DNA of 64,000 nt from Pararge aegeria (Eukaryota; Arthropoda; Insecta; Lepidoptera; Nymphalidae): assembly GCF_905163445.1 (NCBI RefSeq), contig NC_053202.1:558001-622000 (forward strand). The letters run 5' to 3'. Of this stretch, positions 1-12,447 are shown one piece after another. The notes beneath the pieces were generated by a model. The model had not been told where the DNA came from and did not search any database. It saw only the letters and a program-made list of their open reading frames with translations. A program made the translations under genes and the position numbers. Numbering within the stretch: the first letter of the stretch is position 1; every line of letters begins with the position of its first letter.

Positions 1-225
1 ATTTGTCTAGTAGTCTAAGCACTTTCATTTTAGTCCGTTGGCGGCCATCTTGGAACGATTTTTATGAAACAAGCTAAAAACACTCCCGACTAATTCTCTT
101 TTCAATCTAAAAAAACAAAATCAAAAGAGAATCATCAAGTCGGGAAAAACCATGCTACAGACAGACAGACTGACACACACATGCACACAGCCACCCATCG
201 TATTTGCGTCGGGAGTAATAACCAG
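1..225 (-). repeat. REP-J, reversed, cut by the window edge
   Basis: It contains ggcggccatcttggaacgat, a CA-rich stretch and the reversed start tttgcgtcgggagt. Confidence 0.55.
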
Positions 226-1604
226 TGATAACATTCGCTTTAACAACTATTTAGTTACAGAAACTAATTTCGGCTAATTGTATGGTGACACCCTCCTAAG
301 TTGCCAAAGGTAAACGGATACTCCCAAACTTGTCCTAAGATTCCGCACCATGTTTCTACATAACTTTGGGAACCACGCGAAGTTTGATTATACCCAAAAC
401 CAAGGCGGTTTCTATACCCTACATACTACATTATAATTATTGCGTACTGTAAAAGATATTAGGGTAGGTTTTCTTTTTTATTCTTAATATTGTAATGCTG
501 AAGAGTTTGAACTCGCTAATCTCAGGAACTATTCGTTTGAATAAAAATATTATTTCGTGATTTTATAGTTAATTTATCGAGGCAGGCTATCGAGTAGGCT
601 ATAGAGTAACTTCAAACTTCACGCTGCGACAAAAAGAAGCGGAGCATCTCTGTAAACACCGTTTTTCTTTTATGAGAGCATCCGTGGCGTGAGTCTGAGG
701 AAAAATTGTGAATCACGAAAATATCCCCTTTAAAAGTTCTAAAAAATTTCTATCTCTTAAGGTTGACTCAGTATTGCCTTTTATGTAGTAATCAAATTTG
801 TTCTAAAATATAAATTATATTCAAGATGTTTTCATAAAGATGTTATTAATAATAGCTATGAGTGTGTTATGTTTTCAGGGTTCGTTTTTATATTTAGTTT
901 TAATTTTAACCTAAATCTATCTTTACAGTCTTAAACTCATGCGATAAATAAGCTAACAATATGAAAATATAATGAGACAGTTTAATAATAAAAATTAAAA
1001 ACTAAGACCTTAACTACCAAAGTTCATGTATGTATGTATTTACCTTCTAATGCCTGAACCCATTTTGCTACTGGAAACTTTCTAATCAGGCCCATAGTTA
1101 ACTAACATATTGTTTCGGAGTAATTCGTATCACAGGCAATACAAACTGTTTGAAAGATTTAGAAACTATATCTCCTGTAAGGCACTGAGGGATTTGTGCA
1201 AAAAATGTAAGGAAGTTTCCCGATCATTGGATATCCAATACATACTAAGATTCTGATAAAAAAATATTTATCACTACACGACAAGCCCGAGTTAAGCCTC
1301 TATCGATATAGCGAGTTTATGAGACATACACGTTTTGCAGGCTTTGAGGATATCCCGTGCGGGCGACTGATCGGCTGATATGAGAGTTCTGAGGTCAAGA
1401 TTTATGGGAAAGGTATCCGGATTATGGGATAAATGATATTGAAAGGGTACTTTTATTTTTCTCCTTTTTTTCTCGCTCTTTGCGATGTTTTTAAAAGTAG
1501 GAGTCCTTGGAGAGAATTTGAACTTTACCCTGTCAGAATTAAAATTAAGATTTAAAAAAATCGACAAAGACTAACGCGGTCTGTAAAAAAGGAACATAAA
1601 CATA
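226..1604. other. No gene or known repeat seen
   Basis: AT-rich sequence with short reading frames only. Confidence 0.5.
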
Positions 1605-1743
1605 ATCATCAAATCGACCCATTACCGGCCCACTACAGAGCACGGGTCTCCTCCCACAATGAGAAGGGTCTAAGGCCGTAGTCCACCACGCTGGCCCAGT
1701 GTGGATTGGTTGACACACACCTTTGAGAACATTATGGAGACAC
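1605..1743 (-). repeat. SINE-1 tail fragment
   Basis: It contains the tail core gtagtccaccacgctggccc and ends at gaacattatggagac. The tRNA head is missing. Confidence 0.8.
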
Positions 1744-2935
1744 ATTATCGAAACGTGAGATATGAAAAAAGATGCGTTTTATCTCGTTATCTCATCTGCT
1801 GTGTTTACTTTTAAGAAAACATTAAATAGAATAGCATTAAAAAAAACGGTTGTATTAGTGTGTTTGTAAGTAAACCTAATAAATAAAATAAAATAAAGAA
1901 TAAATTAGAGCAGCTGCAATAATAAACACTTTCATGAATCAGCCAAATTAAGGAAGACATCGTAAAAAGGTAAAAAGAATGAGAGAATTTCGGCAATCAC
2001 TGAAATAAATCTCTGCAAGGGTTGGACGGCACGTAAAGCTAATATTTAGTCGCGGCGTGACGGATATTAAAAATTACCTTCGCAGTGGAAACGTTCTCAA
2101 AAATTAACTTTGAGAAATATCTGATAACATTTTTCTCGAAAATGGTTGATGGACGGATTCCCACTTTAATTAGGTTGAGGCCATCCTTTAATTATTGCTA
2201 TAAAAATAAGATTTTAATTGTTTTTTTTAATAAATATTGATTATTTTTGTTCTGTTTTTTATAAGTGTAATTGGCTTCTGGTCTTTGTAATAAATTATAA
2301 TAAATAAAGAAATTATGAACAGCTCCCACGGGAAGAAAATCTGACAAAAACGCGGATGAATTCGCAGAAAACACATAGCTTGTTACATTTTGCTGAATGA
2401 TACAGACTGTAGTTCTACAAATAGGATAGGAAAGTGTGAAGTTCTTTGTTGTTAGATACCTGCCTTCACTCAATACAAATGAAACATTGTATGCTATCGG
2501 TAACTGGCGCCTCTATAGGTCTTTGTTCCGAAACTGTGAACTCTGTTAGTTGAACAATGTTTTCTTTTTACTACGAGAATCAATTGTTTTAGTCTTAAAA
2601 TGAAAGCGAAATTGAAAATAGCTGTTTTTTTTAATTGGAGTTTCATGCAAACTAAAAAGCATGTCTGTGGATCTAACAGCCGAATGCTAAGAATACTACT
2701 GCTTCTAGACGACCGCGACAACTGCCTTTAGCTGGTAAACCTATAGAACGGCAGTTATATCAAACACATGCCTCTCGCAAGGAAAGACAGAAGAAAATTT
2801 ATTGAAATGAACTGAATTTATTGTAAAAAAATATGATTCAGTTTTAAATAGTATTGGGAATTCTGAAGTTAGATTTAAAAAAACCTGTCTCAGGCTCTCC
2901 GCTATACTACGTTTACAATCCGCGCAATTTTAATT
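1744..2935. other. No gene or known repeat seen
   Basis: AT-rich; the reading frames here have no recognisable protein character. Confidence 0.5.
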
Positions 2936-3042
2936 CCATAAAACGTACATAACAAAGAAGAGTTACTGGTGCGTGCTGGGATTCGAACTCGGCCTCCCGA
3001 AAGTTAGGCGGATGTTCTAGCGACTAGGCTATCACCACTTCC
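2936..3042 (-). repeat. SINE-1 head fragment
   Basis: The reverse-strand tRNA-like head has a B-box (gggattcgaactcggc) and an A-box (actaggctatcacc). The tail is missing. Confidence 0.75.
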
Positions 3043-3139
3043 GTTATCTGCCCTAAATTTGTAACATTCATAATTTCTCGGTATTGTTGTAATTTAAATT
3101 GTTTAGCCAAATGGTTAAGGCAGTCTTGCACACGTTATA

Positions 3140-3235
3140 ATATTAATTATAAATTTCCAAATTGCCCACGACGGAATCGAACCCAGAACCTCCCCGGCGC
3201 CGAAGTGGGACCCCGACTGCTGGCTAGTCCTAGCA
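3140..3235 (-). repeat. SINE-3-like tRNA head
   Basis: On the minus strand gggttcgattcc is followed by gtgggcaatttggaaattta, which is the SINE-3 order of B-box and body. The A-box is eroded. Confidence 0.5.
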
Positions 3236-3534
3236 TGAGTTAAGCTTTGTTGGAGATATTGCGGGAAAGAGTATAATATATGTCATGTTAACCTAGGCCA
3301 AAGGTCTAAGAAAAATTGTACACTAGCTATTACTTAGGTTCAAATATTTTACTCCAGCTGGTACCACCCAAGATATAAATTGGAGTAGGCCGATCCAATC
3401 CATTTGTACGCAGGTGTTAAAGAAACTCCGAGGGATAAATTGTTGAATAATTTAGAAACACCTTGTTTTTTGTTTCTTAATACCTCCATTTTTTAAGAAA
3501 AAAATAACCTCGCGTACCTTTCCATTTAATCCCT

Positions 3535-3735
3535 ACTAATATTATAAACTAAGATAATGCAATAGGTGTTTTTCTATGTTTGAACTTTCTCTATGCCCTA
3601 ACAAAGCAATGCATAAACTTGATTTTTAACAAAGAGCTAGTTGAAATGGCGGATAGTAATATAGGCTACAATTTATCCCAGTAAAACAAAAGGTTTCTAC
3701 GTGATTTGATAAGGCTAGTTTATTATAAAAATGAC
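3535..3735 (-). repeat. TR-G repeat, reversed
   Basis: It starts with the reversed family end (cctactaatattataaa) and contains aatataggctacaatttatc. Confidence 0.6.
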
Positions 3736-3761
3736 ATATCTCTGTAATTGTAAGTATAGTT

Positions 3762-3809
3762 CTTATCTTTTCAACGGATAAAATAAGTCTAATCCGTTGA
3801 AAAGATAAG
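3762..3809. repeat. Perfect 18-bp hairpin
   Basis: cttatcttttcaacggat (3762-3779) is inverted at 3792-3809 around a 12-base loop. No surrounding element was recognised. Confidence 0.85.
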
Positions 3810-3916
3810 GTTTTGTAGGGCGTTCCAAAATGCACGATCCTGGGCCGCCTGTGTCCAGGGGTTCCATTTTTAATGGCAAATACATAAATATTAGTGTTTA
3901 CTGTCCGTAATTTGCA

Positions 3917-4142
3917 GTGATAGCGTAGTGTTCAATATTTTGGCCTTCCTTTTGGGTTGGGAACCCCGGTGCTTACCTTTACAGTTTCGGAGTTTTGAGC
4001 TTTTAATATCACTTTCTTTAACGGTGAAGGAGATCATCGTGAGAAAGCCTGCATGCAAAGCTATATGTGACAAATTTCATCAAGATCTGTGTAAAATAGA
4101 TAAAAACAGACACACTTTTGTATTTACAATATTAGTAAAAAT
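3917..4142 (+). repeat. SINE-1-like head followed by TR-G tail
   Basis: A degenerate SINE-1 head (gtgatagcgtagtg) runs into the body (ttctttaacggtgaaggaga). At about 4070 it gives way to a TR-G end (acacttttgtatttacaata). Confidence 0.6.
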
Positions 4143-4714
4143 GTATTTCTATTAACATTTTCATTTATACTAAAATACAGAATCCAGCAGATACAAACAT
4201 TATATAACCGCACTATAAAGGCTTACGTCTTTCAATATGACCTTTAAAACATTTCTAAAGCCTATAAAGGTCACTGAATTCCCTGTCCACCATATTTGAA
4301 CGGCAAAACAAACGAAAATGAACCACAGTGCTTACATAATACGGCGCATAAACACATGAACGTATCACAATACAAATTCGACAACAATATTTGTGAACAG
4401 CCGTAACTTGAATGGATACTTTTATTTATTGTAAATTAAACCTTAACGTTACTTAGTTATGAATTAAAATCCGACTGGTCGTTTTAGTTCAAGTTTTCAG
4501 TTAAAGGCAATATTTAATACGCGGGATGAATTTTAAACAGCAGTTTGGCCTACGCAGACAAACTAACACGTAATTTATGTCGAACGATTCTCCGTTTCAT
4601 CTTTTCGTATGGCAAAATATGTGAACCTTTTTCTCTTCTCTTTTGTGGCTTTTAAAGTTTCATGCCTTTGAGAACATTATGAAGAACTTTCATGATTTAC
4701 TTCACCATTCAAAA

Positions 4715-5100
4715 TCCAAAATTGATTTATTTCAAGTAGGCCTAATAATATAAGCACTTTTGAAACGTCATGTCTGTCTGTTTGTAGTGACTCAACCACC
4801 GTTTCGGAAGGCAAATTCTACCGAGAACAAAGCTGGCAAGAAACTCAGCAGTTGCTCTTTTCCAACATCAGCAACTTATTTTACATTTTAGCATTCATTT
4901 TTCTATCTTGTGAGAGATGCAAGAGGAGCCGGATGTTTCCAAGCAACCTTGCCATTAAGAAATTCATCAATTGTATACTAACCTCGCTGTAATAAATGTT
5001 TTTTAACATATTCTTTAAACTTATGCATTTATAGGTCCAAAATTACCTTAGGAATCATATTGTAAAAGCGTATACTCAAAAAATCAATTAAAGCAAGTGA
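4715..5100 (-). repeat. LT-Z LINE 3' tail
   Basis: It contains gcacttttgaaacgtcatgt and ttgctcttttccaacatc, shared with 5395-5490, 6232-6320 and 33614-33832. The low-complexity 3' end lies at the left. Confidence 0.65.
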
Positions 5101-5394
5101 TATTTAATTCGGGGTTCAGTTATTTTGGTTCTCTCCTAATTTATATTTCCTCCAAGTGTTTTAGGTATTATATTAGGTAGGAACTATTTAGGAATTTTCA
5201 TATTTTATCATTAGCAAAATATTATCTGTATACTCGTATATGAGAAATCCAGTTATTATAAAATTATTATCTTAGGGATCTTAAGTATCTTGGAGGAAAA
5301 TGCATGGTCTAATAACAAGTCCACAGATAATGTTGGTTGACGTTTTTTTTTTTTAACACTCTCATTGTCATTTAAAATTATTAGAAAAGCAACC

Positions 5395-5490
5395 TGGTAA
5401 AAGCATTCATTCGTTAGTACAAGTTTGGCGTTTCAAAAGTGCTTGTACTAAGCCTACTTGTAATAAAAGAGTTTTGATTTTATCATTTTT
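5395..5490 (+). repeat. LT-Z/LT-B-type LINE tail fragment
   Basis: It reads tttcaaaagtgcttgtacta then tacttgtaataaaagagttt, the 3' end in forward orientation. Confidence 0.5.
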
Positions 5491-5514
5491 TATTTTGTTA
5501 TGAACGCACATCAT

Positions 5515-5650
5515 TGGACAAAGTTACAAGTCATTTAAATTTGTGTAACAAAGGCGGCCTTATTATAGTGATTTCTTCCAGGCAAACATTTTAAGGAATT
5601 AACTCACATATGAAATGTTTTAGCGAAGCGCAAAGAATACAAACATAAAT
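5515..5650 (-). repeat. LT-H LINE tail
   Basis: It contains aacaaaggcggccttattat and tttcttccaggcaaac. This copy shows the state of the repeat without the palindrome seen at 48.7/51.3 kb. Confidence 0.65.
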
Positions 5651-5737
5651 ATATTACAAAAGCAGTCATCATCATCACCTAAATAAAATAAATAAAATAA
5701 AGTGATGCGTAAAAAAGATTGGAGATAATATAAATTA

Positions 5738-5935
5738 CAACGTACCGTTAGTACGAGGAAAGCTTTCTGTGACAGAGCTCTTTCGGGGAAATACTACTGC
5801 CATGCTTATTTCTGCCCGCCAAGCAGCATCGATGTGTTGCGGTCAGAAGCTCATAGTTGCCGCTGTAATGACAAGCACATGCGGCTAACCCACAGCTCAA
5901 GTTGACGGACACAGGCTAGCACGGCAAAAAAAATG
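5738..5935 (+). repeat. REP-E copy
   Basis: It contains ctttctgtgacagagctctt and ccatgcttatttctgcccgc, and ends in degenerate sequence. Confidence 0.65.
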
Positions 5936-6185
5936 GAGAAGCTTCCTACTTTCGCTTATTTCTCTTCGTGTTTGATATACAGACCTGCCAATTTATAAAT
6001 TGGATTTGTATATAAATTGGACTGCACGTAATTTGCAGCCCTAGATACAAACCCCAGGGTGGCGACCTACTTGTGGCAGATATACGACCAATTAGAGCAC
6101 CCCGGGGGGCCAACTGTCCGGGGATGCCGAGTTATTTTGGTTCGCTCTAAATCCCATATTAAATGGCTATATGAGAGCGTTATAG

Positions 6186-6406
6186 TGACATCGCTAATCT
6201 GTGTGTGTCTACTTCGATCGTATACTCGATCCCATAGACTTTTGAAACGTCAAGTCAGTCTGTTTTTATTAACTACCACCGGTTTGGAAGGCAGATTCCA
6301 CCGAGAAGAGCCGGCAAGAAACTCTGTTGATATGTTGTTGATGATCACAGTGACATCGCAAATATGTGGATAAGCAATGTTGATCGTATACTCAATCCCA
6401 TAAATT
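6186..6406. repeat. Direct repeat flanking an LT-Z fragment
   Basis: Diverged ~55-bp direct repeats (gtgacatcgc...cgtatactc.atcccata at 6186-6240 and 6351-6406) border an LT-Z fragment at 6232-6320. Confidence 0.55.
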
Positions 6407-7389
6407 TCTCGATCGTTCATTCCCAGCGTATATCTGTCCCATTACTTAGTTCCGATGAGGGTTATCAAGCTTTAACGATTATATTACTTGCTGGTCACGA
6501 TGTGATTAAATGGGTAAAAAAGTTAGCCGCTACCCGATAACTCAACGTGCATGCTTAACCTGGGTTGCGTACCTAAAATCTTTAGTTAAAATTGCATGTA
6601 CTTGTCTGAAATCCCTCACTGTTTGCAGGACAACGATTTAAGACATCGCATGCTCGGAACAAAACTCAGCAGAAGGCTACGGCGAGAGCTACGCTCGTAG
6701 TAGTTCTCCAAAAATAAACACGTAGATTCGTAGCCAACCACAGCTACGTACGTAGCTCAACTTCAACTTCTGATGTGCGAAGCTGATATGGCCACAAGCA
6801 GGGAATATAGCTGAAAGTATTAACGGGTCGTTAAGGTTAAATAGTACTCAATAGTTAAATGGATAGGTAACCTATAATACCGGGTTTAGCTCACTTGAAT
6901 ATTCAATGAGAAGATAGCCGAGTTCTAAAGACAGAGTCGGCAAAAAACTTTAACTAAAAATTTTCTGTGGATCTTGTAAATAAAATTAAATCCTCAGGTA
7001 CTAAAGCTATTAAACCGTTTAAAGCATACATTTTATATAATAAATTAGACAGGAACAACTAGTAACAGACAAGCTGACCCGACAACAAAGTTTAACCAGT
7101 ATTTTAAGCCTGAGAATGGCTGGACATTTTGTAAACATGGCAGTTTTGTGCCAACTAATTAACTACAATCGACAGGACCACGTCCGGCGGCCGGCTAGCT
7201 TTTAATCTTGTTGTTGTAGACTGTAGTCTAACTATTCGGCTAATGGTTATCCACATCTATAAAAGATTTTATATAGGTCGTTACATTGAATTAAGCTGGA
7301 AACACACTTTTACACAGAAAGTTATTACAAGACAAACTTGTGACATAATCGCACGTGAAATTATGAATTATTAGGTAAATACCTGCAAC
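6407..7389. other. No gene seen
   Basis: It contains a short palindrome-rich stretch around tacgtacgtagctc (about 6745) but nothing assignable. Confidence 0.45.
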
Positions 7390-7655
7390 AAACCACAGAA
7401 TACAGAAACCGTGTACATGACTAATATTGAGGTATCAATAACCACTCCACTTTAGTAGTGTTTCTCGAACAGGCAAGTCATTTCATTCCCTTTAACATTT
7501 GAACATACTATAAAATGGAGAATATGGGAAAAGCTTGTGAGCTAGCAGAGTTCCGCGGGTGGGAAGCGAGACATGCACGGGGCGTTTTTACTGTTTTGGA
7601 CATAATGCTTTGCATGTATAAATAACTGAATGAGGGTTGTGTATGTTTTTCAACT
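7390..7655 (+). repeat. Unclassified dispersed repeat, copy 1
   Basis: It matches 47005-47290 in the same order along its length: agtagtgtttct, agcttgt.agctagc, ttccgcgggtg, cggggcgtt, agctgaatgagggtt-like end. No terminal inverted repeats or tRNA boxes were seen. Confidence 0.6.
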
Positions 7656-7884
7656 CGTGCAACAAACAAATTCTTGGAAAACTTTCTCCAAAGATTCACG
7701 ATTATTTTACGATTTCCATGTAAAAAACCTTATATAAAGGATGTAAAAGTCGCGTACGTCAGTTGGCTTTGAGCTTAAAACCAAGTATCGCCCAAGTTAT
7801 CATGTGATCCCGACCTTTCTCGGCTACTATTCTGGACTATTAACTTTGTTTGAAATATAAAACCGAAAAGCTAATTAAAGTCTC

Positions 7885-8047
7885 GTCATCATCGACCCAT
7901 GACCGGCCAACTACAAAACACGGGTCTCCTCTCAGAATGAAGAGGGTTTAGGCCGTTTTCCACCGCACTGACCAAGTGCTGGACGTAGGTGGACCTAATA
8001 GTTCCTTGAGAACATTATGCAGAAATTTCAGGCATGAAGGTTTCCTA
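7885..8047 (-). repeat. SINE-1 tail fragment
   Basis: It runs from catcatcgacccatgaccgg to gaacattatgcagaaatttc, with several substitutions. Confidence 0.7.
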
Positions 8048-8523
8048 ATGATGCTTGCATTAATAGAAATAGAAGAATAATATTGGTTGGAGTGGCCGAA
8101 ACCTTCGAAAACCTCTCCAATTGCCTGTGGTTCCTTGCCTAAATATATTTGCTTACTTTCTGACCGGTTGCTACGGATTCGCTTCACCAAGCCCAGGAAT
8201 GTAAAGCTTTGGCAATGATCTTGACCCATTGCTACTCACGGTTCAAAATACGCCACATATGTCTAATCTCTTTTAAATAAACCGCAAAAGTAAAGTAGCC
8301 TGAACAATATCGACTCTTTCTATCTTCAGTTCATTTAAAAGAATACCCCAGCAATCTACAATGTAACATAAAATTAAACTGAAAAATTCCTCGAATGAAC
8401 TTCGAACGCCGAGATATTTACGCAACCCAAGATCTCAGCGTCCAACAATCTGACTCGAGAGCTTCGAAAATGAACCAATTGCAAAATAAAAGGTCTTCCG
8501 AGCAGGGCTGCCACGCGTCCCCG

Positions 8524-8940
8524 CTATCGTAACTAATATTATAAATGCGAATGTTAGTTTGTTTTGTTACGCTTTTAAGCTTTCTCTACTCATCTGATTA
8601 AAATTAAACTTTGGTTATTTTGTTAGCTTAAAAGGTCTTAGTACCTTTCATACAGAAACGTTTAAAATATTACTTTTTGAAACGCACAGTTTGGTGGAAG
8701 GCTTTTGGCTTGGTTGCTTATTACCACCCTACCGACAAAGGCGTGCCGTCAAGCAAATTAGACTCACAATACAATGTTGTCTAGAAACTTATATAGGTTA
8801 TGAGTTAAGCTGGTTTTACGGTCAGACCGGTACCGTCATTTACCATCAGGTGAAATTGTATTCAAGGGCTCATTTTATATTAAATAATTAAAAAAACAAA
8901 ATTTATTTTAAAGCGAGCGAAGCCGCGGTCAAAGACTATT
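8524..8940 (-). repeat. TR-G copy interrupted by a SINE-3 fragment
   Basis: The reversed family end (aactaatattataaatgcga) is at the left and the family start (gcgagcgaagccgcggtc) at the right. SINE-3 body sequence (accaccctaccgacaaaggc) sits between at about 8688-8762. Confidence 0.6.
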
Positions 8941-9737
8941 AATTCATAAAATTTAAAATAATTTACTAACTGAATTTAAATTTGACCAACCAACCGTATG
9001 TATGATTACGTTATTTTACTTCCGTTATTGACACGAGAAAAGAACAACCTGCACTAAATTAAAGATACTACGCAAACGCGAGCGTAATAGCGGACAAAAG
9101 GTAGTAAATATTAACTACTTTTTATCCCGGAAAGAGGCTACGGCAAAGAGCAACTTTAATTTATAAAACTAAAATACATAAAAAGAAATAGGCTAACAAT
9201 AATACCGTTCCAAATCCACATAAAAAAATAGATCCTACACAATATAATAAATCATAGTGATTTATTTTGGACTTGATTGGATGTTTTGCGAGGTTACTAA
9301 ACCTCGTCGTAAAATCGTTTAGAGTTATATATTTGCTTCGGCAAACAAATAGTCAAAAATAGCCAGTGTAAAGTTATAACCTCTTGTTTTGTTGTCGAAA
9401 GTAAATGGTGGCAACCCTATCCAAACATCTGATCGAGGGTTGACTTAGAGTTGAAAATCGCACATAATAAGCTGACTACGCCACTTGAATTTGCACTTTA
9501 TTGCAATTTAACAAAGGGAAATTTGAGATGCAGTGAATAGGATATTGAATCAATTTAGTGCAAGTCTGAATTGTGTGCAGACTTGAGGTTTCTTTCCATC
9601 TTCGCTGACGTGACTTGAGTAATGTTTAAGAAATTTAAGGGTCTTGAGGTTTCGAATTCACTTCAGTGAATTCGCGCTATTCCGACATAACTTCATATTA
9701 GAAATGAAATCCAACGGTACATTAGTTTTATAATAAG
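8941..9737. other. No gene seen
   Basis: AT-rich; the inverted ttcgaattcacttcagtgaa (about 9652) is a short local palindrome. Confidence 0.45.
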
Positions 9738-9900
9738 AGACTTCTTCTTCTTAGAGTGCTGTCACCTATCGGAGGTTGGCAAGCATTTAGGCTATCTGGA
9801 CCTTGGACACAGCTGCATGGAACATGAACGATTGGGTACTTTTTCCGAACCATTCCATCAGCGTAAATTTTAAAGTCTGATCAGAAGTATCAGATTATCT
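9738..9900 (-). repeat. Tail of a (GAA)n-ending LINE
   Basis: cttcttcttcttagag followed by cacctatcggaggttggcaa looks like the reversed 3' end of a LINE with a GAA repeat tail, the tail type of the truncated LINE at 48.8 kb. Confidence 0.4.
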
Positions 9901-10139
9901 GAATCCAAATCCTTGAAACCTAGCACTTATCAATATTATTTCCTGTTGCTTTTCAGATTCTTGCGGTTCCAGTTGAAGTCTGCAACTAACTTACAGTAAT
10001 TTATTTAAGAGCGGTTAGTTAAAAAGGCGGGTATAAAAAATCCATTATTCCCAACAAGTCAGAACAAAGATGTTCTTAATAAGCGCCCGAGGCGTCAGTT
10101 TAATTGCGCTTTCATTTTAATGAGGAAACCTAATTGAGT

Positions 10140-10530
10140 TAGATAATGAATCCGTTGCAGCGGTGTTACGTGGCTACGTAAAAAATATTTTGAATATCTT
10201 GAGTATTCCAAACGATGATCATCAGCACCATCCCCGGCGCAGACCTCGTCACTCATGGGTGTTGGTTTAAAAGCATAGACCCACCACACTGATCCAATGC
10301 GTGTCGGTGGGATAATTGAAGTGGCAAGCAGAAGGCCCACCTGGTAACACTTCGTAGCCAGCCTCACAAGCGATTTTATGAAAAAACACTGTTCACCGAT
10401 ATCCAAGAACATGTTAGCACATTTGCTCAAGTGGTAAACGAGCGCGTCCCAGTTTATATTTTTAACCTGTTTTACGTCAAAAAGTTTTAAAATAACCCGG
10501 AATGCAGCCTCTCGCCGAGTCATGTTAAAT
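10140..10530 (-). repeat. Repeat-derived open stretch
   Basis: A degenerate SINE-1 tail (acccaccacactgatcc) is embedded in sequence open on the minus strand for 142 codons. The predicted protein has no recognisable features. Confidence 0.4.
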
Positions 10531-10841
10531 TACACGCGAGATAGTGCTATATTACGTGTACGTCACGTGACATAGTGCGCCACTGGACAGAATTATTATT
10601 TCGCGTCCAAAAATATAACTCTGATGTATTACGCAGATTTAAAATTTTACAAAATGGGAAAATATGAACGCTTTAATTTAGGTGGAATTCCAATTTTGTA
10701 TCACAGCAAAAGCGGCTGATGTATGTGTACGCGCGTGTGTATGTATGTAGAAATAAATACTCAAAGCAGAGATTTACTTTAGTTTTATATTTTTCTTTTA
10801 ATTTTTTACCATTCCCATCAACCCAACCCAAACTAGTTGTA

Positions 10842-10980
10842 GTAGAGCTTTTTGTGACAGAGCTCGCCCGACTACTACCGCTATGTTTATTTCTGCCCCT
10901 TAGCACCTTGCTGAGTTTAGCGGCATTGCTGTGTTCCTTTCTTAATGACGTGCCGGAAGTGTATAAACAGGTAAAAGACG
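10842..10980 (+). repeat. REP-E copy
   Basis: gagctttttgtgacagagct is followed by gtttatttctgccccttagc. It is truncated after about 140 bp. Confidence 0.65.
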
Positions 10981-11076
10981 TTTAACTCCTACGCCTCGGG
11001 TTGATAAACACAAGATATCGTCACGATGTTTCCCTTCACCATTATAAAGTAAGCAAGCAAGTAATATTTGTTAATA

Positions 11077-11303
11077 ATCAACGTCTTGTCAACCCATTAC
11101 TGGCGCACTACAGAGCACGGATCTCCTCTCACCTTGAGAATGGGCTATAGCCGTAGTCCACTATGCAGGAATGCAGGTTTCCTAACGATGTTTTCCTTCC
11201 CCGTTGAAGTGATATTTGTATTGCATAAAGCGCACATAACTTAGACAAGTTTGAGTTCTAAGCTAGGATTCGATCCCGAAAGTGAAGTCGAAGTCCGATT
11301 GTT
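11077..11303 (-). repeat. SINE-1 with internal deletion
   Basis: The tail (ccgtagtccactatgcagga) jumps directly to gcaggtttcctaacgatg, losing about 60 bp of the body. The B-box (ggattcgatcccg) remains. Confidence 0.75.
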
Positions 11304-11374
11304 ATAATTTAAAAAACGTATATAGTTGGAGGTGCATGCCATAAATCTAATTTAAAAGATGGAGAAGGAAAAAG

Positions 11375-11622
11375 CCCAGATGGCCTGGTGGTTAACTCTT
11401 CTCGCTTCCTTTTGCGACACAGTTCAATCGTTGGCACGCACCTCTTGACTGTTCGGAGTTATGAGCGTTTTTATTCTAAGAGTTGAAACTATCACTTACT
11501 TTAACGATGAAGGAAAACATCGTGGAGTCAAAGTCAATCGTCACACAGACTACGCCTAAAACTCAGCTCAATTTGAGAGTAGACTCATACTGTGTAGTCG
11601 GCCAGTGATGGGTCGATGATTA
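11375..11622 (+). repeat. Degenerate SINE-1
   Basis: The A-box region gatggcctggtggttaac, the body atgaaggaaaacatcgtgg and the end cggccagtgatgggtcgatg are recognisable. The B-box is damaged. Confidence 0.65.
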
Positions 11623-11889
11623 TGAATATATGATTTCAGCTTGAAAAAACCTTATTTTTAATGCAGGAATAAAAATACCGCACGATGCACTTCATCACAA
11701 GACGTGATAAGTAAAAATTATACACATAATAAAGCAACCGTTGAAAAGTGTGGCAGTTGTAATGAAAGCGTGGCTGTATTGTTGGCCCTCGGGGCAAACG
11801 GCTACAGTGTATTATTGGAGGCCTGACGGGAACATGTACACGCAAAGTTGGTGTTAGATGGGAAATAGCGATAGTAGTCAGAATAAAAT

Positions 11890-12148
11890 AAATATTTTCA
11901 ATGTACTACGAAAATACACACATTGCTATCTAGCCCCAAAGTAAACTCAGCTTGTGTTATGAGTACTCAGATAACTGATGAATATTTTTATGAATTATAT
12001 ACATAAATACTTATAAAATACAAATAAACAGCCAGACACTGCAAACATTCATGTTCATCACCGAAACATTTTCCAGTTGTGGGAATCGAACCTACGGCAT
12101 TGGACTCAGAAAGCAGGGTCGCTGGCCACTGCGCCAAACGGCCGTCGG
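11890..12148 (-). repeat. SINE-2, nearly full length
   Basis: The reverse-strand head has a B-box (gggaatcgaacc) and an A-box region (cactgcgccaaacggccg). The tail holds tagccccaaagtaa. Confidence 0.85.
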
Positions 12149-12447
12149 CAGAATAAGGAAACATCTAGCTAATATTTATATGGCAAAAAAATCAGCATTC
12201 GTCTTTATCATCGATAACATGTAGAGAACTGTATTAGTTGACCAAGTATTTTCAGATTAGTTAGACTGTATTTATGTATAAAATATGGGGTCTAAGGACT
12301 CGTAAAATCAAGAACTATATGATAAAAATTTGCGTATAGAGCCAAAGGAAACCAATTATTTGGATTTTTGTTAATTAAATTGGTAACCTAATATTATATA
12401 ACATGTCCACATCCATATTCGAAATTTCATATCCATAACATCCCTCA

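Noticed and set aside
6059..6373. A 104-codon plus-strand frame
   Set aside because: Its second half is LT-Z LINE tail and it starts with a non-ATG codon, so it is an accidental frame.
10095..10523. A 142-codon minus-strand reading frame
   Set aside because: It overlaps a degenerate SINE-1 tail and other repeat-like sequence, has no splice context and no recognisable domain.
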